Assembly (NCBI GenBank): GCA_963752695.1
Contig: CAVVZB010000001.1
Location: 496,001 to 560,000 of the forward strand
Direction: 5' to 3'
Source of the DNA: Bog-113 sp963752695
GTDB taxonomy: Bacteria > Acidobacteriota > Terriglobia > Bryobacterales > Bryobacteraceae
DNA length: 64,000 bases
A program made the position numbers and the translations under genes. Within the stretch, counting starts at the first letter, position 1; every line of letters begins with the position of its first letter. Shown piece by piece: positions 16,387 through 25,207 of this stretch. The notes beneath the pieces were generated by a model that did no database searches, was not told where the DNA came from, and saw nothing but the letters and a program-made list of their open reading frames with translations.

Positions 16387-17745
16387 ATGAGAGCCGCCGC
16401 TGCGATGCTATTGGTTCTGCTTCCGATGCTATCGGCGCAGCCGACCTCCAGGGTTCGTAAGAAAGCCCCCGCTGCAGTTCCAGCGGACGAATCGCTCAGC
16501 CTCCCGGTCGTGAAGTTGACCGTGGAAGGCAATGAGCGCATCCCGGCCGCCGCCATCTTGGAGATGTCCGGAGTGAAAGTCGGCGATATGGCAACCAAAG
16601 AGCTCTTCGACGCCGCACAGAAGAGGATACTGGAATCCGGCTTCTTCGATCGCGTGGACTATGGCTTCGGGCCGGCCCCATCCACCCGTCCTGGTTTCGT
16701 CGCCAAGTTCCAGGTGATGGAAGCCAAGCCGCTGTACCGGGTGCAGTTTGCTGGATTCGCCGCCACGAACGCCGAGCTGGCCGCGTACTTGAAATCTCGC
16801 GATCCGCTTTACAATGGCTACGCGCCGCCGACGCAGCAGATCCTGGCGAAATGGTCTGCGTATCTGTCGGCTTATACCGCGTCACGTAATCAGCCGAAAA
16901 AAGTCATCGGAAAGCTGCTAACCGCGGCGTCCGGCGATTACTTCGTGCAGTTCCAGCCCGATGAACCGCTGCCGGCAGTAGCCCGCGTGGAGTTTACCGG
17001 CAACAGCGCGATCCCGTCGCTGACACTGCAGAACAGCATCGGCGCGGTAGCGTTCGGGCTTCCTTACACCGAGCAGGACTTTCGCGAATTTCTCGAGCAT
17101 CAAGTGAAGCGGCTGTACGAAGCTATCGGCATGCTGCGCGTGCGCTTCGAAGACATCACGTCCGCGCCCGTGCCGCCGCCCGTGAAAGGCGTACTGGTCA
17201 ATGTGAAAGTGGTGGAAGGTCCGGTCTTCAAGCTGGGTAAGGTTCTGTTCAGCGGAGTGGAAGCCGAAAACAAAGACCATTTCGCGCACTTAGCCGCGCT
17301 GAAAATCGGCGACCCTGCAAACTTCGACGCGATCGACGAGGCGTCGCAGAAAATCACCAAGGCGGTGCGGCGTTCCGGGTATCTGCATGTATCGACCAGT
17401 GTTGACCGGAAGATTGACGACCAAACCAAGACCGTCGATATTACTTTTAAAATTGATCGAGGCGCGCGCTACCAGTTCGGCGACGTGACAATTCAAGGTC
17501 TGGACCTGAACGCGACCGAAGCTGTAAGAAAACAGTGGGGGAAGAAGCCTGGCGATGCTTATAACCCGGACTACCCGGATTACTTCCTGGCCCAGATCAA
17601 GGACGAAGGGATCTTCGATCATATGGGACCTACACGGTCGTCGGTTAAGCTAGATGACCAGACTCACACGGCCGACGTTACGCTGACTTTTCTACCGGAA
17701 GAGAAGAAACCGGCTTCCGAAAAGCGGGTGCCTGGGGAGCACTAA
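16387..17745 (+). CDS. Exported POTRA-repeat protein without a beta-barrel
   Basis: A 452-residue exported protein (signal peptide MRAAAAMLLVLLPMLSA) made mainly of POTRA-like domains. The first begins LPVVKLTVEGNERIPAAAIL, a second PAVARVEFTGNSAIPSLTL, a third FKLGKVLFSGVEAENKD, and a fourth YQFGDVTIQGLDLN. Each has the beta-alpha-alpha-beta-beta pattern of BamA/TamA periplasmic domains. The protein ends about 40 residues after the last one, so the 16-strand barrel that should follow is absent. It could be a stand-alone chaperone of the BAM or TAM kind, or work with a separate barrel. It is a single gene, divergent from lpdA. Confidence 0.75.
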   Translation: MRAAAAMLLVLLPMLSAQPTSRVRKKAPAAVPADESLSLPVVKLTVEGNERIPAAAILEMSGVKVGDMATKELFDAAQKRILESGFFDRVDYGFGPAPSTRPGFVAKFQVMEAKPLYRVQFAGFAATNAELAAYLKSRDPLYNGYAPPTQQILAKWSAYLSAYTASRNQPKKVIGKLLTAASGDYFVQFQPDEPLPAVARVEFTGNSAIPSLTLQNSIGAVAFGLPYTEQDFREFLEHQVKRLYEAIGMLRVRFEDITSAPVPPPVKGVLVNVKVVEGPVFKLGKVLFSGVEAENKDHFAHLAALKIGDPANFDAIDEASQKITKAVRRSGYLHVSTSVDRKIDDQTKTVDITFKIDRGARYQFGDVTIQGLDLNATEAVRKQWGKKPGDAYNPDYPDYFLAQIKDEGIFDHMGPTRSSVKLDDQTHTADVTLTFLPEEKKPASEKRVPGEH

Positions 17746-17811
17746 CCCGCTGAGTCACGTGTTACACAAAAGAAAGCAGGGAATAGTCGAAGAAAGTCAT
17801 TGAATAGCTGT

Positions 17812-19032
17812 ATGACTCGCTATACAATCCTGCTGAGGATTCCCAAGTTGAAACTCCTGAACTGCAAACCGTTCCTGATTCTTTTCGCCGCTGGCTGCTT
17901 ACCCGCCTTCTCGGCAACTCTGTACGTGAATAACTCGGCTGTCGTCAATGGATGTGCCGCGCAGTTCACCACCATCCAGGCAGCTGTTACGGCGGCCAAC
18001 CCCGCGGATGTCGTTTATGTCTGCTCCGGCGTTTACAACGAGCAGGTAACCGTCACCAAGAACATCACGCTTGCGGGGCAGACCGGCGCGACCATCATGC
18101 CGAGTAACATGACTTACAACATCAATGAGCTTACGGGCACTCCGGTAGCCGCCGCCGTATTTGTTCAGGGTTCTTCCAACGCAACCGTCTCCGGTTTCAT
18201 CGTGGATGGCCTGAATAACGGCGTAAATAATGGGTGCGCCACGGACGTGGTTGGCATCTACTACCAGAACGCCGGGGGAACTGTATCGCACAACGCGGTA
18301 CGCAATTTCACGTTGGGACTCACTCTGTTCGGCTGCCAAGATGGCGAGGGCATTCTGGCCGAGTCGAATGACAATGCGTCGAACTCGTTGGCCATCACGC
18401 AGAACAGCGTGCATGATTACCAGAAAGACGGCTTGGTGATCGACACTCCCGGTTATAAGGTCATCGCGCAATACAACACCGTTCGCGGAATTGGTGCAAC
18501 CGGTGTGATCGCTCAGAACGGCATCGAAGTCGATGCGGCGGCTTCTGGATCGGCGCTCACCGGCAACAACGTGTCCCAGAACATATATATCTGTCCTCCC
18601 ATGAACTGTTACGTCGCGACCGATATTCTGGTTTACCAAGTCAACGGGCTTACCACCACCCAGAACATTGCAACCAATTCCGATGTCGCCGTCTACTACT
18701 ACTTGACAGATAGCGCTACCATCACTTCAAATACTCTCTCCGGCACGGACGCGGACGGGATCGTTTTGCAGGATGCCGGTGACGCAAGCGGCACAAGCGT
18801 CATTAGCCGCAACACAATCACTAATACATCCCCGTCCATTGAGGTGTCGCTATCGTCTCCCAAAGTAAGTGTGACGAGTAACACGTTGATCGAGGCGCCG
18901 GTCGGGATATTGAACGATAACAATACGCCAGTGACCAACACCGGGAACAAATATATCGACATCCCGGTTCTGATTCAGAACGGGGCTGGCGCGGTGAACC
19001 ACCGCCGTCTTCCTACCGTCCGTCATCAGTAG
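17812..19032 (+). CDS. Secreted right-handed beta-helix (pectate-lyase-like) protein
   Basis: Exported protein of about 406 residues. The ATG at 17812 is chosen over a TTG four codons earlier; both give a signal sequence ending near LPAFSA. After it comes a start typical of parallel beta-helix proteins (FTTIQAAVTAANPADVVYVCSG, then YNEQVTVTKNITLAGQ), followed by many short repeats of the PbH1 kind such as ATVSGFIVDG, LAITQNSVHDYQKDG and ATITSNTLSGTDADG. Such folds bind or cleave polysaccharides, but no catalytic residues can be named. It is not obviously in an operon. Confidence 0.75.
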   Translation: MTRYTILLRIPKLKLLNCKPFLILFAAGCLPAFSATLYVNNSAVVNGCAAQFTTIQAAVTAANPADVVYVCSGVYNEQVTVTKNITLAGQTGATIMPSNMTYNINELTGTPVAAAVFVQGSSNATVSGFIVDGLNNGVNNGCATDVVGIYYQNAGGTVSHNAVRNFTLGLTLFGCQDGEGILAESNDNASNSLAITQNSVHDYQKDGLVIDTPGYKVIAQYNTVRGIGATGVIAQNGIEVDAAASGSALTGNNVSQNIYICPPMNCYVATDILVYQVNGLTTTQNIATNSDVAVYYYLTDSATITSNTLSGTDADGIVLQDAGDASGTSVISRNTITNTSPSIEVSLSSPKVSVTSNTLIEAPVGILNDNNTPVTNTGNKYIDIPVLIQNGAGAVNHRRLPTVRHQ

Positions 19033-19034
19033 AG

Positions 19035-19643
19035 CTACAGCCAATACTCCCAATGCCTGCCGGCAATCACGAAGATTGCCAGGCAGGCGTTGGTTACTGA
19101 ATGAGCGATGATGCAGTCCCACAAAGTGCGTGTACGAAGCATCCACCAGTTATAGATAGCTCCGGCAATCAGGCCAACTTCCCAATAAGGACCGTGCTCA
19201 GAGGCGAATAAGAGCGCCACGATCCAGAACGAAGTCACACGCAATAGGAAGCCGCGCCAAAACAACTCCTCCAGAATGGGCACCGTCACGATGCTGATCA
19301 GCACACGTGGAATCAGAAAGCTCAGATCGTGCTGATGTGCCTCAGTAGTGGAAGCGATGGCATACCCGGTAACGGAGTTACTGAAGATTGGCAGCTGCCG
19401 GTAACCGGGAAACAACAGGTCCGGTCCAACCCAAATGGCGAAGACGGCAACACCTAGTAACGCGCTGGTTAGGGGTCGCGTAGGAGAGCCAGTAAGTGCT
19501 CCGCGGGACAGGGTGAAGAACAAAGCAACTTCCAGCAGCAATAGCGGAAGCGGGAAGTAAAGATGAAGGGCGAGACACGCGACAAAGACCGCGAACGGGA
19601 CAATGTAAGGTGCCTGGGCTAAGGCCGATGTAAAGCGCGCCAT
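19035..19643 (-). CDS. CPBP/CAAX-type intramembrane protease-like protein
   Basis: Membrane protein of 202 residues with about six hydrophobic segments. The CPBP (Abi) motifs are visible: EELFWRGFLLR (motif 1, with the two Glu), the His-containing ASEHGPYWEVGLIAGAIYNW (motif 2), and DCIIAHSVTNACLAIFV (motif 3). It resembles the CAAX prenyl protease-related proteins found with exosortase systems, but no exosortase or PEP-CTERM gene is visible in this window. Its start lies inside the end of the M28 peptidase gene (25-base overlap), and it is the last gene of the SDR-aldolase-peptidase operon. The substrate is unknown. Confidence 0.85.
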   Translation of the reverse strand: MARFTSALAQAPYIVPFAVFVACLALHLYFPLPLLLLEVALFFTLSRGALTGSPTRPLTSALLGVAVFAIWVGPDLLFPGYRQLPIFSNSVTGYAIASTTEAHQHDLSFLIPRVLISIVTVPILEELFWRGFLLRVTSFWIVALLFASEHGPYWEVGLIAGAIYNWWMLRTRTLWDCIIAHSVTNACLAIFVIAGRHWEYWL

Positions 19644-21052
19644 GCTTTAACAAACTCCCTGGTCTTCTTACTGTCCTGATTCCACTGGGGCAATTCCGGA
19701 CGATTGGCAAGATCGCGAATAGCCGTTTCCAGCGCGCGAACAAGCTTCGCCATATTCTCGTAATTGAGCTGTGGCCACTGATCGGTGGTCCGATGGTAAT
19801 CGGGGTATTCGAGCGCGGCTAGAAAGGTGTGGGCGGGAATGCCAGCTTCCGCGAAACTCAGGTTATCGCTCCGCTGGAAGAACTCCGCGTTGTGACGCGC
19901 CTCGCGCACTTCCACTCCGGCGGCCTCCAGGGCGGGGGAAAGAATTTGCGGCAGATCAGTGAAATCGAAGCCGGTAATTCCCAAAGAACTCGCAGGCAAC
20001 CCATCGGCTTTGGCCGTCTCGCCCATCTGCTCGAAATTCAGGTCGGCGATGGTTTGAGCAAGCGGCACAGCGGGGTGCTTCACATACCAGGCGGAGCCGA
20101 GCAAACCCTTTTCTTCGCCGAAGAAACACATAAACACGAGGGTGCGCCGGGGGTGGGCATTCTCTCGGGCAAGAGCGCCGGCTAGCGCAATCACGGTGGC
20201 CACACCGCTAGCATTATCATTTGCGCCATTGAAGATGGCATGCTCGCCACCGGAGTCAACCAGGCCGAGGTGATCGTAATGCGCGGTCAGCAGCAGGTAC
20301 TGTTCGCGCAGCTTCACGTCTGACCCGCGAAGAATGCCGATGACATTCCGCAGCACGACCGGCTTGCGGATTGGGTCGGGAACATTCATGCTGGCGCGCG
20401 CAGTTGTGAGCCCCGTCGGCAAACGGTCGAAGGTAGCTTCGGCATCCATCTCTGGAACGGTAATGACGACCGGGTTGTCCGCCGGTTCCACATCGAGTGG
20501 CGTAAGCCGGTGTTTCCGGCGTTGCTCATTGGGCAGTCCTCGCGAGAGAATCACGATGGCATCGGGCTTGGAAAACGCGAGCTTGCCGATGATTGCGAAA
20601 TCGGATGGGGTGCGCAGCAGCAGGATCTTCCCGTTGAGCGGAGTATCGATTTTGACATTGGGCGCCCACTTGAATACGGGCTCGTTATTGAGGCGGGCCC
20701 CGCGTGAGCTTAAGATCGCAATGCGATCGCCCGTGACTTCGGGTACGCCAGAGAGGTTGAACGAGGGCGCTTCAGCGCTGTCGGTGATCTGAAGATAGTT
20801 CGCTGTCTGGAAATAGTCACTTCCCGGGACAGACTCTAGATTCGCGCGGCGAAATTCGGACGCGATGTACGCGGCGGCGATGTCAAGTCCGCGCGACGGC
20901 GTATCGCGCCCTTCGAGCAAATCGGAGGCAAGGAACGAAACGGAACTGCGTAACATGGCCGCCGACACAGTTTCTGGTTGGGGAGATTGGGCGGGCGCCA
21001 GCAGCGCGATCAATACAAGGCTCAGCGATCTGAGCGCGTGGGTAGCACTCAT
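19619..21052 (-). CDS. Secreted M28-family zinc aminopeptidase
   Basis: Exported metallopeptidase (signal peptide LRSLSLVLIALLAPAQS) of 477 residues. The M28 core shows metal-ligand motifs in order: LTAHYDHLG, GANDNASGVATVIALAG, FFGEEKGLLGSAWYVKHP (catalytic/metal Glu pair), ADLNFEQMG, and YHRTTDQWPQLNY with the last His. A protease-associated insert probably fills the region before the core (about residues 90-220). The family removes N-terminal residues from peptides. The gene start overlaps the stop of the upstream aldolase gene by 4 bases (ATGA). Confidence 0.9.
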   Translation of the reverse strand: MSATHALRSLSLVLIALLAPAQSPQPETVSAAMLRSSVSFLASDLLEGRDTPSRGLDIAAAYIASEFRRANLESVPGSDYFQTANYLQITDSAEAPSFNLSGVPEVTGDRIAILSSRGARLNNEPVFKWAPNVKIDTPLNGKILLLRTPSDFAIIGKLAFSKPDAIVILSRGLPNEQRRKHRLTPLDVEPADNPVVITVPEMDAEATFDRLPTGLTTARASMNVPDPIRKPVVLRNVIGILRGSDVKLREQYLLLTAHYDHLGLVDSGGEHAIFNGANDNASGVATVIALAGALARENAHPRRTLVFMCFFGEEKGLLGSAWYVKHPAVPLAQTIADLNFEQMGETAKADGLPASSLGITGFDFTDLPQILSPALEAAGVEVREARHNAEFFQRSDNLSFAEAGIPAHTFLAALEYPDYHRTTDQWPQLNYENMAKLVRALETAIRDLANRPELPQWNQDSKKTREFVKAWRALHRP

Positions 21053-21822
21053 TCCGGCGGGCGCAACCCACGGACGATTCCGCTGGCGCTTTCAAACATC
21101 ATCGCTAGCTCATTGCCGCAGCCGAGAAACAACATTCCGCGATCGCGCCAGAATTGAGCGAGCTTCAAGTTGCGGGTCTGAATACCGGGGGCAACGCCAT
21201 GCGCCAGGCAGCTGTCGCGAATGGCTTCGATTGCCTCCACCATGCGAGGATGTTCGAACTCGCCGGGGACACCGAGAGAAACGGAGAGATCGGCAGGCCC
21301 GACCATCACCGCGTCCACACCAGGAACTGAAAGCAGCTCTTCGCGGGCGTCGCAAGCTCGCTGGGTCTCGATCTGAAATACAACCAGGCTGTTCTGGTTC
21401 ATATGCTCGATCACTTTGGGGAAACTGTGCGTTTCGTAATCGAGCTGATGCAGAGACAGGCCATAGCCGCGAATGCCCGCGGGCGGGAACTTGGTCCAGG
21501 AGACAGCGCGCGCTAAAACCTCCGGGTCTTCGACGCGTGGAAAGATGATGCCATCCGCGCCGCAATCGAGCGAGCGGGCGATCAGCGGATATTGCAGGTC
21601 ACCAACGCGCACGATGGGCGACAGGCCCGCGAGGCGCGCAACACGGCAGACATCCTGCACCGTCTCCAGATCGAAGCCGCCATGTTCGGTATCGACAAAA
21701 GCCCAATCGAAACCAGCGGCCGCAAGCAGGCGCGCCACTTCGGGCGATCGCAGCTGCCAATAGCCGGTGCCCAGTTGGAGAACGCCCGCCTTTAATGCTC
21801 GTTTGACTTTGTTGACGTGCAT
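21049..21822 (-). CDS. HpcH/HpaI family class II aldolase
   Basis: Metal-dependent pyruvate aldolase of the HpcH/HpaI type, 257 residues. Visible are the N-terminal GYWQLRSPEVARLLAAAGFD, the substrate-binding FVDTEHGGFDLE, PIVRVGD with the Arg that binds pyruvate, the metal ligand in VVFQIETQRACDAREEL, and VDAVMVGPADLSVSLG. The family cleaves or forms 2-keto-3-deoxy and 4-hydroxy-2-oxo acids. It sits 30 bases after an SDR dehydrogenase, and the two could share one sugar-acid or aromatic breakdown route under the divergent LysR regulator. The exact substrate is unknown. Confidence 0.9.
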   Translation of the reverse strand: MHVNKVKRALKAGVLQLGTGYWQLRSPEVARLLAAAGFDWAFVDTEHGGFDLETVQDVCRVARLAGLSPIVRVGDLQYPLIARSLDCGADGIIFPRVEDPEVLARAVSWTKFPPAGIRGYGLSLHQLDYETHSFPKVIEHMNQNSLVVFQIETQRACDAREELLSVPGVDAVMVGPADLSVSLGVPGEFEHPRMVEAIEAIRDSCLAHGVAPGIQTRNLKLAQFWRDRGMLFLGCGNELAMMFESASGIVRGLRPPE

Positions 21823-21852
21823 GAACCCTGATGCTATCAGGGCTGGCGGCTA

Positions 21853-22596
21853 TTAGGAGTTGGTGCCACCATCCACGGTGAGATTTGCGCCCGTGATGTA
21901 AGACGATTCAGGTCCCGCAACGAAGCAGACCAAAGCCGCGACCTCGTCCACAGTGCCATAGCGATTCAACGCGGTCGCAGCAATCTGGGGAACGGCCCAA
22001 TCACCGGAGGCTGGATTCAACTCTGTATCGATCGGGCCCGGTTGGACATTGTTGACGGTAATGCCTCGATCGCCGACCTCCCGGGCTAGACCCTGGCTGA
22101 ACATCTTTACGGCGCCTTTCGTGGCCGCGTACGCGACCAGGCCGGGGGTCATGAGCCGCTCACCCACACAGGAGCCGATCATGATAATGCGCCCGTTGTT
22201 TCGCAAGTGTTTGAGGGCGGCATGAGTCGTTAGCAGCGTACCGCGAACATTGATATCGATCATGAGCTCGAACTCTTCCGGGGTCATCTCTTCGAACTTT
22301 TTCGGGATAGCCGTTCCAGCATTGTTGACCAGCACGTCGAGGCCACCGAATAGAGATACTGCTTTCTCGACAGCGGCGTGAATGGCCTCGGCCTGGACCG
22401 CGTCCGCCTGAATTGCCGCTGCTTTTCCGCCAGAAGCTTCAATCGCCTTGACTACGGCGGAGGCGGAGCCGGCATCTCTTGCGTAGGTAATTGCCACGGT
22501 TGCGCCTTCCGCGGCTAAGCGCTTGGCGATCGCAGCCCCGATTCCACGGGACCCGCCGGTAACTAGAGCAATCTTTCCTTCTAGGGAGTGAGGCAT
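21853..22596 (-). CDS. SDR-family oxidoreductase (3-oxoacyl-ACP reductase-like)
   Basis: Classical short-chain dehydrogenase, 247 residues, NAD(P)-dependent. The cofactor motif is VTGGSRGIGAAIAKRL, followed by NNAGTAIP. The active site Ser is in IIMIGSCVGE and Tyr-Lys in VAYAATKGAVKMFSQG. The C-terminus TGANLTVDGGTNS is typical of FabG-like members. First gene of the operon with the HpcH/HpaI aldolase and divergent from the LysR regulator with an 84-base shared promoter region, a usual sign of direct control by that regulator. Confidence 0.9.
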   Translation of the reverse strand: MPHSLEGKIALVTGGSRGIGAAIAKRLAAEGATVAITYARDAGSASAVVKAIEASGGKAAAIQADAVQAEAIHAAVEKAVSLFGGLDVLVNNAGTAIPKKFEEMTPEEFELMIDINVRGTLLTTHAALKHLRNNGRIIMIGSCVGERLMTPGLVAYAATKGAVKMFSQGLAREVGDRGITVNNVQPGPIDTELNPASGDWAVPQIAATALNRYGTVDEVAALVCFVAGPESSYITGANLTVDGGTNS

Positions 22597-22680
22597 AGGT
22601 TCCTAAACATATCCGCTCCGGACGAAAAACGGAATTACTTCTTCGGCTGAAGCGCTATGCTTTTCAAGCAGAGGTGAGGG

Positions 22681-23595
22681 TTGGAGTTACGGCATGTACG
22701 TTACTTCGTGGCGGTGGCTGAAACGGGCAGCATGAAGCTGGCGGCGGAAACCAAACTGAACACCACGCAACCGTCGTTGAGCCGGCAGATTCGGGACCTG
22801 GAAGCGGAGGTTGGCGCGGCGCTGCTGGTGCGCGGTTCTCGTGGCGTGGCGCTTACTCCCGCGGGACGGGCGTTTCTGGATCACGCGCGCGTGATGCTTT
22901 CACAGGCGGAAGCGGCTATTCAGTCGGCGCGCGAAGTGGCAAACCCGGCGCGGCCTTCATTCGCATTGGGCTTCATGATCGGCCATGACTCCACCTGGAT
23001 TCCCGAGGCTCTGCGGCTCTTACATACGGAGTTGCCGGATCTGCATGTGGTGATCTCGACCCAGAACTCACCGCAACTGGGAAGCGCGCTTTCACTGGGC
23101 AGTATTGACGTGGCTTTCCTTCGCAAAGATGACGGCGGACCTGGCCTGAGGTTTCGCCACCTGATTGACGAGCCTTTCCAGGTATTCCTGCCTAAGCGCC
23201 ATACGCTGGCCAAGCGTTCCGCGATCGCAATTCAGGACCTGGTGACTCAGACGTTCATCGGGATTTCCGGAATTGCACTTGGAGTTTCAGGGAAGCCGCC
23301 CGCACTACGACAAGCGCTCGATCGGTATTTGAAGGAGGCCAGAGTGGACATCAAGCCGAGCCACGAAGTAGATAGTTTGGGCGCGGTGATGTCTTTGATT
23401 GTGTCCACCCAAGGTGTGGCTCTCTTGCCGGCTTACGCGGCCACGTTTCTGCCGGAGACCGTCACGGTTCGTCCGATTCGTGGAGTGGCTCCGACGATTG
23501 ACCTTTCGGCCGGATATCGGGAGGCGAACCATTCGCCTGTTTTGAAGCTTTTCTTAGGGCGTCTCGATCAGTTTGTTACTACGATTAGAGCGTGA
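22681..23595 (+). CDS. LysR-family transcriptional regulator
   Basis: 304 residues. The N-terminal winged helix-turn-helix spans about residues 1-60 (MELRHVRYFVAVAETGSM, then NTTQPSLSRQIRDLEAEVG), then the linker helix and a type-2 periplasmic-binding effector domain (residues 90-300). The start is TTG at 22681 with AGGTGAGGG just upstream. It is divergent from the SDR-aldolase operon and probably its regulator. The effector is unknown. Its end overlaps the end of bshC by 11 bases on the opposite strand. Confidence 0.93.
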   Translation: MELRHVRYFVAVAETGSMKLAAETKLNTTQPSLSRQIRDLEAEVGAALLVRGSRGVALTPAGRAFLDHARVMLSQAEAAIQSAREVANPARPSFALGFMIGHDSTWIPEALRLLHTELPDLHVVISTQNSPQLGSALSLGSIDVAFLRKDDGGPGLRFRHLIDEPFQVFLPKRHTLAKRSAIAIQDLVTQTFIGISGIALGVSGKPPALRQALDRYLKEARVDIKPSHEVDSLGAVMSLIVSTQGVALLPAYAATFLPETVTVRPIRGVAPTIDLSAGYREANHSPVLKLFLGRLDQFVTTIRA

Positions 23596-25162
23596 CTACT
23601 TGATGGTCCTGGCAATCCAGGCTGATGTGCTGGTAGACGCGCGCTGCTAAATCCGGGCCGTATTGAGCGTAGAAGGCGATGCTTGAGAATACGCGCTCCT
23701 GCAGCCGTTGCCGAGGGAAGACCGAACACGCAAGCAGAGACACAGCGCTAGCGGCGCGGGCATCGCGATGTAAAGCCTCGCGGCTGACCTTGCGCTCGAT
23801 GCGGTCGAACTGATACTCGATTTTGCGCCAGCTCTTTTGAAGCGCCTTATTGGTGGATGAATCAAAGTTGCCGAGTTCGACAGCCATGCGCTTCAGTGCG
23901 TCCACGGCTGTCTCCCGCGCGCCGCTGATCGTTGCGAGCGATTGCGGATTTACAACGGTGTGGGCAGCTTTCTCACGTAGGGCTTCTTCGCCGTGGAAAA
24001 AGTCCGGCAGCTCCAGCCGGTAGCGGTCCATGAGCTTGCGGGAATGCGCACTAAGCAGCGTGAACCCGGCACGATGGACGGCGAGGGGCTGCCGCCCGAG
24101 AAGATTGCGATATAGAACTTCGGATTGCGCCAAATAAGCGAGCTCGGCCGGCCCCCCGACGTATGCAATGGTGGGAATCATCGAATCCTGCACCACGGGC
24201 CGCAGCAGCGCATTCGGCGAGAGATCCTGAGCCCGGGCTGCCAGGTCCTCGGCGGAGTGCTTATTCTTGCCCGCCAGGTAGTCACCGTTCTGGCGGCGGA
24301 GCGCCAACCTCTGACCATTTTCCAAGAGGAAGAAGAGTGATGTCGAAGGCTCCACGTGCACTTGGGCATGGTAACCGGCAGCAGTGAGTTCCCGATTCCG
24401 ATGCAGGAGCTGGGTGGTCAGTTCAGATGCGCGGAGTACGGCGTCGCGAATTAACGGTGCTGCGAGCGCACGAAACTCCGGCAGCATCGGATCGACGCGT
24501 AAGATCGGAAAGCCGGAAAGGAGACGTTCGAGCAATGCTCCGAAGGCTTCGCCGAAAGTAGCGCCGGGCCGGTATGTCTGGCTGACCAGCTCAACGGCCT
24601 CCTCGGCGAAAGGCAGGCCAGCGAATGCCGTGCGCAATTGGTCGACAGGTACCGACTCCAGAATCACTCCGCCAACGGGCTGATTGGCGAAAGCATTGGC
24701 TGCGGCCTCGAGCTTCACCGTGGCGCATCCCCCAGCCGGTATCCAGGCGTGATTTACTTCCGCGAAGTCATGATCTTCGGTTGCGAGCCAGAAAACAGGC
24801 ACTGCGGAAATTCCATCGGCCGTCAACTGTTCGGCGAGCCGAATAGCCGTCAACGCTTTGTAGATCGAATAGAGCGGACCGGAGAACAGCCCGACTTGTT
24901 GACCGGTCACTACCGCCACCGTACCCGGTTGCGCGATCCGATCGAGAAGGGGGTTGGAGCTGTTGTGAACGCGTAAGGCATCCACCAGAGCTTGACGCTG
25001 ACTCGCGCTAAAGTCGATCTGTCCGGCGGCCTTACGAAACGACGCGGCTTCGAGCGGCAGGTAGGGGTAGAAACGGGCGACGCGATCGGGGTGGTAACAG
25101 AAATCGTCAAACAGCTTCGTGGTATGCGGCAGCGCGCTCTGTCGAATACACGAGGCTTCCAT
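23585..25162 (-). CDS. bshC: Putative cysteine ligase BshC (bacillithiol synthesis)
   Basis: Adds cysteine to glucosaminyl-malate in the last step of bacillithiol synthesis. The 525-residue protein carries the family hallmarks VVTGQQVGLFSGPLYSIYKA (about residues 84-103) and VPVFWLATEDHDFAEVNHAW, and the C-terminal coiled-coil (ELGNFDSSTNKALQKSWRKI). Length fits the family. It is downstream of dxr and rseP on the same strand (45 bases after rseP), so probably in that operon. BshA and BshB are not in the window. Confidence 0.93.
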   Translation of the reverse strand: MEASCIRQSALPHTTKLFDDFCYHPDRVARFYPYLPLEAASFRKAAGQIDFSASQRQALVDALRVHNSSNPLLDRIAQPGTVAVVTGQQVGLFSGPLYSIYKALTAIRLAEQLTADGISAVPVFWLATEDHDFAEVNHAWIPAGGCATVKLEAAANAFANQPVGGVILESVPVDQLRTAFAGLPFAEEAVELVSQTYRPGATFGEAFGALLERLLSGFPILRVDPMLPEFRALAAPLIRDAVLRASELTTQLLHRNRELTAAGYHAQVHVEPSTSLFFLLENGQRLALRRQNGDYLAGKNKHSAEDLAARAQDLSPNALLRPVVQDSMIPTIAYVGGPAELAYLAQSEVLYRNLLGRQPLAVHRAGFTLLSAHSRKLMDRYRLELPDFFHGEEALREKAAHTVVNPQSLATISGARETAVDALKRMAVELGNFDSSTNKALQKSWRKIEYQFDRIERKVSREALHRDARAASAVSLLACSVFPRQRLQERVFSSIAFYAQYGPDLAARVYQHISLDCQDHQVVTL

Positions 25163-25207
25163 GCGGGTTCAGGTTAGCAGATGCTTGCGGGGTCGAAAGT
25201 GATTCGC

